This document shows, piece after piece, positions 1 through 6,489 of a stretch of 6,886 bases of DNA. The position numbers were made by a program, and so were the translations under genes. Source of the stretch: an uncultured Alphaproteobacteria bacterium (GTDB lineage: Bacteria; Pseudomonadota; Alphaproteobacteria; CASFRQ01; SAAU01); the NCBI GenBank assembly GCA_949296785.1, contig CASFRQ010000179.1:1-6886 (forward strand), in the 5' to 3' direction. Numbering within the stretch: position 1 is the stretch's first letter; every line of letters begins with the position of its first letter. The notes below the pieces were generated by a model, which did no database searches, was not told the DNA's origin, and saw only the letters and a program-made list of their open reading frames with translations.

Positions 1-497
1 AGGGCATATATATCTTTTAATTGCTGATAAAGCATCCTTTCGGAAGTGCGAATATCTTTTATCCTGTCCAATAATTCCCGGAAGTGCGCTTTGTCAAAAT
101 CCCGCCCGTTTTTTAACCGGTTATCATCCAACGCAAAACCTTTTAAGATATATTCCCTTAAAACATTTGTAGCCCATATCCTAAAGGCGGTAGCTTTCTT
201 TGAATTCACCCGGTAGCCAACGGCAATAATTGCGTCCAGGTTGTAAAAGTTTGTAGGATAATTCTTTCCGTCTGTGGCAGTTGCCGAGATTTTCTCGGTA
301 ACTGAATCTTTTTTCAATTCACCTTCTTCAAAGATATTTTTCAGGTGTTGTGAAATGTTATCAGAAGAACAGCCGAACAGCTCCCCCATTGCTTTTTGTG
401 TCAGCCATAAAGTATCCTCTTTTACAAACGCTTTAACGGCTACCGCCCCTTCGGCGTCTCTGTATATATAAAAAGGTTTTTCTTGTAAGTTATTCAT
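1..497 (-). CDS. rhuM: RhuM-family protein, C-terminal part beyond window edge
   Basis: The minus-strand frame opens at 497 with MNNLQEKPFYIYRD and stays open for 165 codons to the left edge, so the 3' part of the gene is missing. I recognise the RhuM family, named after a gene on Salmonella pathogenicity island 3; its biochemical role is not established. Family hallmarks visible are a helix-turn-helix-like stretch at residues 31-55 (WLTQKAMGELFGCSSDNIS followed by HLKNIF), the block YNLDAIIAVGYRVNSKKATAFRIWA broken over residues 85-109, and LREYILKGFALDD at 113-125. The start codon overlaps the integrase stop as ATGA, and an AAAGGA motif inside the integrase end lies about nine bases upstream, so translation is probably coupled to the integrase. 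Such proteins are common cargo of integrative elements; a DNA-binding role is an inference. Family membership is well supported, function is not. Confidence 0.88.
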   Translation of the reverse strand, partial: MNNLQEKPFYIYRDAEGAVAVKAFVKEDTLWLTQKAMGELFGCSSDNISQHLKNIFEEGELKKDSVTEKISATATDGKNYPTNFYNLDAIIAVGYRVNSKKATAFRIWATNVLREYILKGFALDDNRLKNGRDFDKAHFRELLDRIKDIRTSERMLYQQLKDIYA

Positions 498-1723
498 TTA
501 TCCGCGTCCTTTTCTTTTCCGTCTTCTTTTCCTGCTTCTCCGGCTTTTATTCCCGCCTGCTCTAAAATAAAATCCTCTATCCTTTGCATCGGCCCCCTTA
601 AACTTTCCGGTTCAAACTGGATATATCCGGCTGTTACATCGTTTTCAGAGTGGTTTAAAAGCTTTTTTAAGGTAAAGTTTGTTATTCCAGAAATATGGTT
701 GTTGGCAATACTGGCAAAGGTTCTCCGTAAATCGTGAAGGGTAAAGGGAACGCCGCTTTCTTGCGCTATCTTTTTGACGCTATAGCGTTGGTTTAAAAGA
801 TGCCCGCTTTTATTATCCGCCGGGAATAAATAATCCTCCGCTCCTTTTCCAGTACAAAGTTTTTTTACGAATTCAAATAAGTATTCCCCAAGAGGTAAAA
901 TATGCTGATGATGGTTTTTCGTATGCCAAAAAGTAACAGCCTTTCTTTTCTGGTCTATGTCTTTAACCTTTAAAGAGGCGGCCTCTTGGTCTCTGCATCC
1001 TGTAAATAAAATAAAGAAGCACTGATTTTTAACTGTTTTTAAATGCTCTGCATCGCCTGTTTTATGAGTTAAAGCATTAAGAAAATCTTTTAACTGTTCG
1101 GGGCGTATGTAACTTTTCCTTCTTTCTACCCTGTTCCAAAGCTTTAAAATTGTTAACCGCCCGCACGGATTTGAGGGGATAATCGGCTCTCCATCTACCG
1201 CGTATTTTTCAATAGAAAAGTTAAAAAGGGCTCGCAATAACCGAAAGTGTAAGTTTGCCAACGCCGGCGCTTTTTTGCTTATCTCTTTAAACCGTTTTTC
1301 TATCTTGTCTCTGCTAATTGAAACAAGGGGAACTTCCTTCCAATCTGAGAGGGTTTTTTCTATTGCTCTGTCATATTCATTCATTGTCTTTATTGTTAAA
1401 GTCCGCGTTTTTTTATAGTCTTTATAGGCTTCCTGTAAAGTAACCCCCAAAACCTTTTTTTTCTTTTCTTCTGCATTGATATTTACGCCGCCGGCCATTT
1501 CCCCGGAAAGTTTTTTTGCCTCTCTTCTGGCCTCCTCCGGTGTCATAACGGAACAAGAGGCAATTTTTTTGCGAATCGTTTTTCCTAAGACCCTGGACTG
1601 GATAATATAACTTTTTCCCCTCCTTGTAACCTTAACGCCAAAACCTGAAACAGAATCATCCCAATAAAAGGCATCTTTTCCCTTAAAAGAAAGTTTGTCT
1701 ATTTCCGTTTTTGTCAGCTTCAT
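494..1723 (-). CDS. int: Tyrosine recombinase/integrase, P4 type with DUF4102-like N-terminus
   Basis: This 409-residue protein is a site-specific tyrosine recombinase of the P4/prophage CP4 type, which inserts and excises its element at a tRNA gene. The N-terminal 90 residues resemble the arm-binding domain (DUF4102), with WDDSVSGFGVKVTRRGKS at 21-38. A core-binding SAM-like domain spans roughly 95-190, and the catalytic domain roughly 205-380. The full catalytic set is visible: R244 in TGCRDQEA, K269, H330 and R333 in HDLRRTF, H358 in LNHS, and Y367 in AGYIQF. The last 20 residues are a charged, low-complexity tail rich in K, E, D and G. The start is supported by AAAGG seven bases upstream and by a good promoter at 1798-1826. 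The gene reads away from the adjacent tRNA-Arg fragment, the usual position of such integrases next to their attachment site. Length and motifs indicate an intact enzyme. Confidence 0.95.
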   Translation of the reverse strand: MKLTKTEIDKLSFKGKDAFYWDDSVSGFGVKVTRRGKSYIIQSRVLGKTIRKKIASCSVMTPEEARREAKKLSGEMAGGVNINAEEKKKKVLGVTLQEAYKDYKKTRTLTIKTMNEYDRAIEKTLSDWKEVPLVSISRDKIEKRFKEISKKAPALANLHFRLLRALFNFSIEKYAVDGEPIIPSNPCGRLTILKLWNRVERRKSYIRPEQLKDFLNALTHKTGDAEHLKTVKNQCFFILFTGCRDQEAASLKVKDIDQKRKAVTFWHTKNHHQHILPLGEYLFEFVKKLCTGKGAEDYLFPADNKSGHLLNQRYSVKKIAQESGVPFTLHDLRRTFASIANNHISGITNFTLKKLLNHSENDVTAGYIQFEPESLRGPMQRIEDFILEQAGIKAGEAGKEDGKEKDADK

Positions 1724-1742
1724 TTTTTGACCTTTTTAAAAC

Positions 1743-1762
1743 TAGTAAGCAAATAGTAAGCA
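1743..1762. repeat. Tandem 9-mer TAGTAAGCA, possible integrase arm sites
   Basis: TAGTAAGCA occurs at 1743-1751 and again at 1754-1762, an 11-base period, just upstream of the integrase start. Closely spaced short direct repeats between int and the core site are where P4-type integrases have arm-binding sites. The assignment is inferred from position only. Confidence 0.35.
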
Positions 1763-1797
1763 GAAAAAAAGTAAATTTAAATTAGTGTGAGTAATTT

Positions 1798-1826
1798 TTT
1801 ATAACAAAAAAATCATTATAAATCAA
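1798..1826 (-). promoter_or_regulatory. Putative sigma70-type promoter of int-rhuM
   Basis: On the minus strand, TTGATT (1826-1821) and TATAAA (1803-1798) are separated by exactly 17 bases. The predicted transcript start near 1791 gives a leader of about 70 bases before the integrase ATG. The promoter lies inside the AT-rich strip between int and the attachment site, so integrase bound to arm sites there could affect it. AT-richness raises the risk of a chance match. Confidence 0.55.
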
Positions 1827-1830
1827 GTAC

Positions 1831-1850
1831 TTTTATAAGATTTTATAAGT
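1831..1850. repeat. Tandem decamer TTTTATAAG(A/T) beside the attachment site
   Basis: TTTTATAAGA (1831-1840) is directly followed by TTTTATAAGT (1841-1850), two head-to-tail copies about 30 bases from the tRNA fragment. The 10-base period equals about one helical turn, which would suit two protein contacts on one face of the DNA, such as integrase or a directionality factor. It could equally be chance in AT-rich DNA. Confidence 0.3.
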
Positions 1851-1878
1851 CAGTGTAAATGTGTAGAACCCCTATTTT

Positions 1879-1928
1879 TCTGACTACGGATCAGAAGGTT
1901 GTGAGTTCGAATCCCGCCGGGCGCGCCA
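1879..1928 (+). pseudogene. 3' fragment of tRNA-Arg(ACG), attachment-site scar
   Basis: The segment reads as a tRNA from the anticodon arm to CCA. The anticodon stem is TCTGA (1879-1883) with TCAGA (1891-1895). The loop CTACGGA carries anticodon ACG. A five-base variable loop, the T-loop TTCGAAT (1906-1912), the acceptor strand CGGGCGC (1918-1924), G73 and encoded CCA (1926-1928) follow. The 5' acceptor strand (expected GCGCCCG) and the D-arm are absent; AT-rich element DNA stands in their place. The T-stem GTGAG/CCCGC has an A-C mismatch, which fits a copy no longer under selection. This is the displaced 3' end made when the element integrated into tRNA-Arg. It is not a functional tRNA. Confidence 0.88.
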
Positions 1929-1931
1929 TTC

Positions 1932-1958
1932 AAAACCTCGGGTTTCCGGGGTTTTTTT
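1932..1958 (+). terminator. Rho-independent terminator of the original tRNA-Arg gene
   Basis: AAACCTCGG (1933-1941) pairs with CCGGGGTTT (1946-1954) in a nine-base-pair stem with one G-T wobble and a GTTT loop, followed by a run of T to 1958. It begins four bases after the CCA of the tRNA fragment, where a tRNA terminator would be. It would also stop transcripts leaving the element rightward toward the next gene. Confidence 0.85.
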
Positions 1959-1969
1959 ATGATTCGGGG

Positions 1970-3091
1970 TTGGAGTGGAAGCCTGTTTCAGGCGAAAAAG
2001 AAAATGACTTTTTCTTCGGCAATATCCGTTTTGCCGTTTTAAAGTCAAAGCCCGGTTCTATACATGAAAACGCTTTGTTGATTTATGACGAGAACAAAAT
2101 GTCTCTTTTCTGCTTTCCTCGGGAGGAGAAAGGGAAAAATATATCATCGTGGCAAGAATATTTTTGTTCCGCTACCGAATTAAAAACGACCGATTTTTCA
2201 TCTCATCCGACCGTGGATAAGGTTATCGGGGAAGCTATGGGAGTGGTTCCTCTTCGTATGAAAATGGAGGATTATCCCTGGGAAAAATTCCTTTTTATGC
2301 AAATAGCCTTTTCTCCGTTTGTTGAAAATGGCTTGGAATGCTTTGTGGATGAAGATGCTTGCGAGTACTATGATCTGAGCGAATATGCGTTGGTTCCTTC
2401 TCCGGAAGGCAAGGGATGCAAAGAGGAGGAGTTTGAAAAAAATATCATTGCTCAAATAGATAAATTTGTGGAAACGGAAGATGCCTATATCAATGGTTTT
2501 TATGAAAAAGAAGGGATGAAAAATCCGTTTAAGGGAGTGAAAGGGACGCGTAATTTCAGATATGCCCCTGCTTGTTTAAATGGATATTTGGTTATTTCCG
2601 GGGAGTTTAAGGATAAAACGAAAGGGAAAGCTCTTTTGACTTTCTACGGAGATACCGGGTCTTTGATGAGCGTCAACCTGAAACTGCCGTCGGGCCGGTC
2701 TCTTGAAAAGCTTTATTTCGGCAACGGGCAGCCGGCGCAGGAAGAAACTTTTCTTAACGAGAAAAAGGACGGTCCTTCCTTTTATTATCATACGAACGGG
2801 GCAAAGGCATCTTCTTTCTTTTATAAAAACGGTCAACCGGACGGGGTTTTTGAAAAGTATTTTGAAAGCGGCAGGCTGAAAGCAAAAGGATTTTATAAAG
2901 ACGGCTTGCTTCAAGGCCCTCTTACTGCTTATTATGAAAACGGAAACTTGAAATTCAACGATGTTTACATAGACGGCAAATTGACCGGTTCTTCCAAAAG
3001 TTTTGATATGCAAGGCAATTTGTTTGAGGAAAAATATTATCGGAACGGGGAAGAAGTGCCGCCTTCAACGGATGAAAAGGAAGGTTTTTAA
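1970..3091 (+). CDS. YwqK/MORN-type repeat protein, start uncertain, possibly 5'-truncated
   Basis: The C-terminal third is a set of about four tandem repeats of 23-24 residues, in codons coding from about 2768 to 3055. Each follows the pattern DG-x-Y-x5-G-x-L-x5-Y-x-NG, for example GVFEKYFESGRLKAKGFY. This is the MORN-variant repeat of YwqK-like proteins, a beta-hairpin array with no assigned enzymatic role. The N-terminal two thirds are acidic and aromatic-rich, and I do not recognise them. No signal peptide or membrane segment is seen. The frame is open from an ATG at 1859, but that start would translate through the tRNA fragment and its terminator, so I reject it. TTG at 1970 (373 residues) is the first start past the terminator and lacks a convincing ribosome site; ATG at 2099 (330 residues) is the next option. 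Codons between 1970 and 2099 look coding, so the gene may have lost its real 5' end. Confidence 0.7.
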   Translation: MEWKPVSGEKENDFFFGNIRFAVLKSKPGSIHENALLIYDENKMSLFCFPREEKGKNISSWQEYFCSATELKTTDFSSHPTVDKVIGEAMGVVPLRMKMEDYPWEKFLFMQIAFSPFVENGLECFVDEDACEYYDLSEYALVPSPEGKGCKEEEFEKNIIAQIDKFVETEDAYINGFYEKEGMKNPFKGVKGTRNFRYAPACLNGYLVISGEFKDKTKGKALLTFYGDTGSLMSVNLKLPSGRSLEKLYFGNGQPAQEETFLNEKKDGPSFYYHTNGAKASSFFYKNGQPDGVFEKYFESGRLKAKGFYKDGLLQGPLTAYYENGNLKFNDVYIDGKLTGSSKSFDMQGNLFEEKYYRNGEEVPPSTDEKEGF

Positions 3092-3101
3092 AGATAGTTA
3101 C

Positions 3102-3133
3102 CTTTGCGAAAAGAGGGTTTTCGTAAAGATTTT
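3102..3133 (+). terminator. Probable terminator after the MORN-type gene
   Basis: CTTTGCGAAAA (3102-3112) pairs with TTTTCGTAAAG (3118-3128) in an 11-base-pair stem with one G-T pair and a five-base loop, 11 bases after the stop codon. Only four T residues follow (3130-3133), so the hairpin is stronger than the T-tract and termination may be partial. Confidence 0.5.
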
Positions 3134-3431
3134 GCGCTTGTAACCGGTGTTTTATCTTGCCATGGCGGCAGCTTCTTTTATAAAAGTTTGGTTTCTTTTA
3201 TGGGAGGATGAATCTTTTAACCGAGAGAGATTGTACGGCTGTTAAGAGGGGGTATCTCAAAGGTATCTTTTTCCGAAAGGTATTTTCCCTGTTATAAAAA
3301 GGCGATTTTTTTCAAAGGAAAGGTTTTTGGCAAAAATGACTGCCTTTTTAATTTTTTCCCCTGTCGGAACACGGTTTTTATAAAGATACCGTTTCTGTTT
3401 TGAGTGTGTTTCCGGTTTTCGTTTTATCGCT
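3129..3431. other. Intergenic region without a recognisable gene
   Basis: I see no convincing coding frame on either strand in this stretch. It contains a perfect 12-base palindrome, CTTTTATAAAAG at 3175-3186, several short T-rich runs, and a weak hairpin with GGCA and TGCC arms ahead of a T-rich run near 3328-3356. None of these is strong enough to call a site. The stretch could be decayed sequence beyond the point where the pyrG copy loses its match. Confidence 0.5.
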
Positions 3432-3578
3432 TCATCCTGTGTGAACTAAATAAGGGGCCGACTTGCGCATGCGGACGGAATAGCCTCTGGCGCGCAAAAG
3501 ATTCCCGACGGAAGCGGAAGCGATTCCTTTACCGAGAGAAGACATAACGCCGCCGAGAGTAAAAATGTATTTTGTCAT
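3432..3578 (-). pseudogene. Truncated 5' copy of pyrG (48 codons)
   Basis: The minus-strand frame from the ATG at 3578 begins MTKYIFTLGGVMSSLGKGIA and follows the first 39 residues of the complete CTP synthase in this window with two conservative changes (V12M, I24V). It then diverges after RMRKSAPYL and stops at a TGA at 3432-3434. The P-loop-like GGVxSSLGKG motif is kept, but all other synthase and glutaminase regions are absent, so it cannot be an enzyme. Ten of the 12 base differences from pyrG in the matched codons before the break are synonymous. This suggests the copy diverged while under protein-level selection and was cut down later. The ribosome site AAGGA (3592-3588) nine bases before ATG is intact, so a short peptide could still be made. 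It has the same orientation as pyrG and lies downstream of it. Confidence 0.85.
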
Positions 3579-3614
3579 TTTAAAAAATCCTTAAGTGAGG
3601 GTTGAAGGTTAAAG
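3447..3614 (-). repeat. 168-base duplicate of the pyrG start region (partner 5911-6078)
   Basis: The stretch aligns without gaps to 5911-6078 at a constant offset of 2464 bases; I count about 16 mismatches, roughly 90% identity. The match covers about 36 bases upstream of the ATG, including the ribosome site, and about 44 codons. It fades on one side near the TTAAAG motif at 3609-3614 and stops sharply on the other at TAAATAAGG. No terminal inverted repeats or target-site duplication are apparent, so a mobile origin is not supported. Confidence 0.85.
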
Positions 3615-4177
3615 GAAGGGGGCGGTAGGGAGCAATATTTTTTCAGATGCCTTTTTATTTTTAAAGCAAGACAAGGGCGTGTTTATTCTGAAATTTTGGC
3701 TTAAAAATGAAGAAGAAATGTTTTTATGGGACATTCATTCGGTTGTTTTGGCCGATGACTCTTCAGATAGGTATTCGTCTCCTTTCATCCTCCGTTTTCT
3801 GATTTTTAAAAAATTTTTCTGTCATGATTCTGAGAGCGGAAGGTAGGCGGTTTATAGTCTTATTGAATAGGGAAAATAGTTTTCGTCCCTTTGATTTTTT
3901 GTTTTTTTGTAAGTAAAAAAAACATAAGGAAATTCGCAAGGCGAATGGGGTAGAATTGTCCTGCCATCCTTGTATTTGCCGGAACTATCCGATGACGAAA
4001 TACCATCGTCTTTGGGTTTGTTCATCTGCGTAAGCTTCTTTATTAAAGTTTTTCCGAAGAAAAAAATACCACCCTTTTGTCTGGACATCTGAACGGAAGG
4101 AAAAATATTTCCTGTGTTTTTCTAAAGGCGTTATGAGAGGAAAAGGTTTTGTCTCGGGATAATCCGGGGTTCGCATT
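3615..4177. other. Intergenic region without a recognisable gene
   Basis: This stretch holds only short overlapping frames of biased, non-family-like composition on the minus strand, and I see no real gene. Two adjacent hairpins stand out: an A/T stem GTTTTTTT (3901-3908) with AAAAAAAC (3916-3923), and a perfect ATTCGC-AAG-GCGAAT (3932-3946). They do not form a standard terminator on either strand. The rest is T-rich on the plus strand and featureless to me. Confidence 0.5.
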
Positions 4178-4206
4178 AAAAAAGAGGCAAAAAATCGCCT
4201 CTTTTC
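4178..4206 (-). terminator. Terminator of the pyrG transcript
   Basis: On the minus strand AAAAGAGGC pairs with GCCTCTTTT across an eight-base loop (stem 4205-4197 with 4188-4180) and runs straight into a T-tract of six. This is a good intrinsic terminator for leftward transcripts. It lies about 185 bases past the pyrG stop codon, leaving a long 3' untranslated region (4207-4389) in which I see no gene or known RNA. On the plus strand the T-tract is weaker, so use in both directions is only possible. Confidence 0.8.
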
Positions 4207-4389
4207 TATGGTTTCCAAAATAAGCAGGAAAATGTGGACGCCCCGGTTCGGCTGTAAGAAGGACTTGGGCCTGTGCGAGAAGTTAAATACGCTCATACCC
4301 TTTCTGCTTACTGGCGGAAATTTATTTATCCGGTTTGTTTTGCCGTCCTTAAAATATTGGAATGAGGGCGATTGGGAATCGTGCGGAGA

Positions 4390-6042
4390 TTAAGGAGTCT
4401 CCTCCTTTTTCTCCTTTTTTTCCAAGGAGGCGCCGATAAAGTCCCTGAATAACGGATTGGGGCGCATCGGACGGGAAGTAAATTCCGGATGGAATTGACA
4501 CGCGATAAAGAAGGGATGCCCTTTCAGTTCTGTGATTTCCGGCAGCAGACCGTCCGGCGATTTTCCGGAAAAAATTATGCCTTTTGAACGCAATTTACCC
4601 TCCAGCTGGATATCCACTTCATATCGGTGGCGGTGGCGTTCATGAATGAGGGTGCTTTGATAGATTTTTTCCGCCAGAGTTCCTTTTTCAATCACGCACG
4701 GATAGGCGCCCAGCCGCATGGTCCCTCCCATATCCGCGTTGTCCGGGCGGATACATTTGACGCCGTCTTTTTCCCAAACCGTCATTTTTGAAATCACCGG
4801 AAGACAGGAGTCCGAAAATTCGGCGGAGCCGGCTTCGGGCATGTTAAGCAGGTTACGGCATGCCTCAATGACGGCCATCTGCATCCCTAAGCAAATACCG
4901 AAGAAGGGGATATTGTGTTCTCTGGCGTATTTTATGGCGCGGATTTTTCCTTCCGTCCCGCGGACGCCGAAACCTCCGGGGACCAAAATACCGTCTGCCT
5001 GAGCCAGGCGCTGATCCAACTCTTCTTCAGACAAGGCCTCCAGCTCTTCCGCTTCAATCCAATCGGTTTTGATTTTGGCATGATGGAAAATGCCGGCGTG
5101 GGTCAAAGCCTCTCTTAAAGACTTATACGCTTCCAAAAGGCCGCAGTATTTACCGACAACGGCAATATTGACTTCTTTTTCATAATGCGAGGAAATGTCA
5201 ACAATTTTCCGCCAGGCGTTTAAGTCCGGTTCTTTTTCGGCGTCCGGCATGCGGAAATGTTTTAAAACCTGCGTATCCAAACCTTGTTCATGATAGGTCA
5301 GCGGGATTTTGTAAATATTGTCCACATCCAGGGCGATAATGACATCTTGCGGCGCAACATTGCAGAAAAGGGCGATTTTGCGCTTTTCCTCCGCGCCGAG
5401 CATGACCTGGCTGCGGCATAAAAGAATATCCGCCTGAATTCCCGCCTCCAGGAGGGTTTTGACGGCGTGCTGCGTCGGTTTGGTTTTAAGTTCTCCCGCT
5501 GTTTCAATGTAGGGCAGGAGGGTGACAAAAATCACTAAAGCATTTTCTCGTCCGACTTCGTTGATAAACTGGCGGATGGCCTCCAAAAACAAAGTGCCTT
5601 CAATATCGCCGACGGTGCCCCCCACTTCGTACAGGACGAAGTCTTCCCCGTGTAGGTCGGAACTGATAAAATCCTTGATTTCGTTCGTGACATGCGGAAT
5701 GGCCTGAACCGTGGCGCCGAGGTAATCGCCCCTTCTTTCCTTGTTCAGGACATTAAAGTAAATCCGGCCGCCGGAGATGCTGTCCGTCTTGTGGCAGGAC
5801 ACATCGGCGAATCGTTCGTAGTGCCCTAAATCCAAGTCTGTTTCGGCGCCGTCGTCGGTAACGAAAACTTCCCCGTGCTGATAAGGGGACATCGTTCCCG
5901 GGTCAATATTTAAATAAGGGTCCAACTTGCGCATGCGGACGGAATAGCCTCTGGCGCGCAGGAGGTTGCCGATGGAGGCGGAAGCAATGCCTTTACCGAG
6001 GGAAGACACAACGCCGCCGAGAGTGAAAATATATTTTGTCAT
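4390..6042 (-). CDS. pyrG: CTP synthase
   Basis: CTP synthase makes CTP from UTP, ATP and glutamine in the cytoplasm, the last step of de novo cytidine nucleotide synthesis. At 550 residues it matches the usual family length (about 545). The synthase (amidoligase) domain spans residues 1 to about 270, with the P-loop-like GGVVSSLGKG at 9-18, the KLDPYLNIDPGTMSPYQHGE block at 39-58, Mg-binding D71 and E139, and GDIEGT at 145-150. The class I glutaminase domain follows from about 290, with PGGFGVRG at 355-362, nucleophile C384 in FGICLGMQ, and H518 and E520 in HPEF. The last 11 residues are a lysine- and glutamate-rich tail. The start is fixed by AAGGA (6056-6052) nine bases before the ATG and by family alignment. 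It appears to be transcribed alone, from a promoter at 6318-6345 to a terminator near 4180. A truncated copy of its 5' end lies 812 bases downstream. Confidence 0.98.
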   Translation of the reverse strand: MTKYIFTLGGVVSSLGKGIASASIGNLLRARGYSVRMRKLDPYLNIDPGTMSPYQHGEVFVTDDGAETDLDLGHYERFADVSCHKTDSISGGRIYFNVLNKERRGDYLGATVQAIPHVTNEIKDFISSDLHGEDFVLYEVGGTVGDIEGTLFLEAIRQFINEVGRENALVIFVTLLPYIETAGELKTKPTQHAVKTLLEAGIQADILLCRSQVMLGAEEKRKIALFCNVAPQDVIIALDVDNIYKIPLTYHEQGLDTQVLKHFRMPDAEKEPDLNAWRKIVDISSHYEKEVNIAVVGKYCGLLEAYKSLREALTHAGIFHHAKIKTDWIEAEELEALSEEELDQRLAQADGILVPGGFGVRGTEGKIRAIKYAREHNIPFFGICLGMQMAVIEACRNLLNMPEAGSAEFSDSCLPVISKMTVWEKDGVKCIRPDNADMGGTMRLGAYPCVIEKGTLAEKIYQSTLIHERHRHRYEVDIQLEGKLRSKGIIFSGKSPDGLLPEITELKGHPFFIACQFHPEFTSRPMRPNPLFRDFIGASLEKKEKKEETP

Positions 6043-6311
6043 TTTAAAAAATCCTTAATTGAGGGTTGAAGATTAAAGACAAGGGTTGAAAAACGGTAAA
6101 GAAGAGGTTGGCCCCGCCGGATATTTTTCCTTTGGAAAAAAACGCCGGGCGCCGTTTAAATAGGAGCCGTTTTGAGAGAGACGGTAAAAATACTGTCTGA
6201 GAAAAAAGAGGGGAAGAAACTGTTTCCTTTTGTCCGCCGTTCATTCGGAAAAAGGGGGCTTTGAAAACGAAAAAGGTTTTAACAAAAGTCATTTCGCCCA
6301 TCCGTAAAATC
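6043..6311 (-). promoter_or_regulatory. Long 5' leader of pyrG
   Basis: The predicted transcript start near 6311 gives a leader of about 270 bases, long for a single-gene message. On the minus strand it contains a GC-rich patch with AAACG/CGTTT arms (6157-6140) running into seven T residues, and that T-run can pair with GGAAAAA just after it (stem 6140-6134 with 6130-6124, loop AAA). This could be a weak attenuator with competing folds, but the first stem has only five pairs. An 8-base stem at 6179-6198 is perfect only on the plus strand if G-T pairs are allowed. I match no known riboswitch. Only the last 36 or so bases before the ATG are shared with the downstream pyrG copy. Confidence 0.4.
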
Positions 6312-6317
6312 TGCCTC

Positions 6318-6345
6318 ATTATACATAAAGGCCTTTTTAAGGCAA
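6318..6345 (-). promoter_or_regulatory. Putative sigma70-type promoter of pyrG
   Basis: On the minus strand, TTGCCT (6345-6340) and a perfect TATAAT (6323-6318) are separated by 16 bases. It is the best leftward promoter match upstream of pyrG. A palindrome, AAAGGCCTTT (6327-6336), fills most of the spacer and is a possible operator, though no regulator is suggested by the window. Confidence 0.65.
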
Positions 6346-6460
6346 GGGATAATTTTTTGTTTTTTCAGGTTCCTTAAATACTTCTTTCAAATAGAATGGA
6401 AAAAAGTTTTTTGTAAGAACCAATGAAAATAATAGATGCAGATTTGTAAGGATATACTGA

Positions 6461-6489
6461 TTGTTACTTATAGTCCGTTGATTTATAAT
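6461..6489 (+). promoter_or_regulatory. Putative promoter of the controller gene
   Basis: TTGTTA (6461-6466) and a perfect TATAAT (6484-6489) are spaced by 17 bases. The predicted start near 6496 leaves a 30-base leader that contains the strong ribosome site before the ATG at 6526. The controller operator overlaps this promoter almost completely, so control by the controller protein is expected. Confidence 0.6.

Larger units (their letters stand above)
1..1928. mobile_element. Right-hand end of an integrative element inserted in tRNA-Arg
   Basis: The element is inferred from three things: a P4-type integrase, a RhuM-family cargo gene in the same operon, and a truncated tRNA-Arg 3' end beside the integrase start. 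The tRNA fragment loses its match on the left side, toward the integrase, and keeps a terminator on its right side. The element therefore lies to the left and the old chromosome to the right. The exact boundary lies within the duplicated tRNA segment and cannot be fixed from one end. The left end, with the reconstituted tRNA gene, is outside the window, so size and cargo are unknown. Confidence 0.75.

Noticed and set aside
1859..1928. Complete tRNA gene
   Set aside because: Only the anticodon arm to CCA is present. The 5' acceptor strand and D-arm are missing and the T-stem has a mismatch, so it is a fragment.
3447..3614. Insertion sequence or MITE origin of the pyrG-like block
   Set aside because: No terminal inverted repeats or target duplications are seen, and the block is coding plus ribosome-site sequence of pyrG.
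3852..4296. Two overlapping minus-strand open frames of 78 and 103 codons downstream of pyrG
   Set aside because: They overlap each other in different frames, one spans the pyrG terminator hairpin, and neither resembles any family or has a good ribosome site.
4207..4389. Structured small RNA in the pyrG 3' region
   Set aside because: I looked for SRP, 6S, 5S and tmRNA-like signatures and saw no convincing match; it is simply the stretch between the stop codon and the terminator.
6044..6319. Minus-strand 91-codon open frame upstream of pyrG
   Set aside because: Its ATG overlaps the -10 hexamer of the predicted pyrG promoter, its composition is not protein-like (many F, S, R and P without family motifs), and it lies in the leader region.
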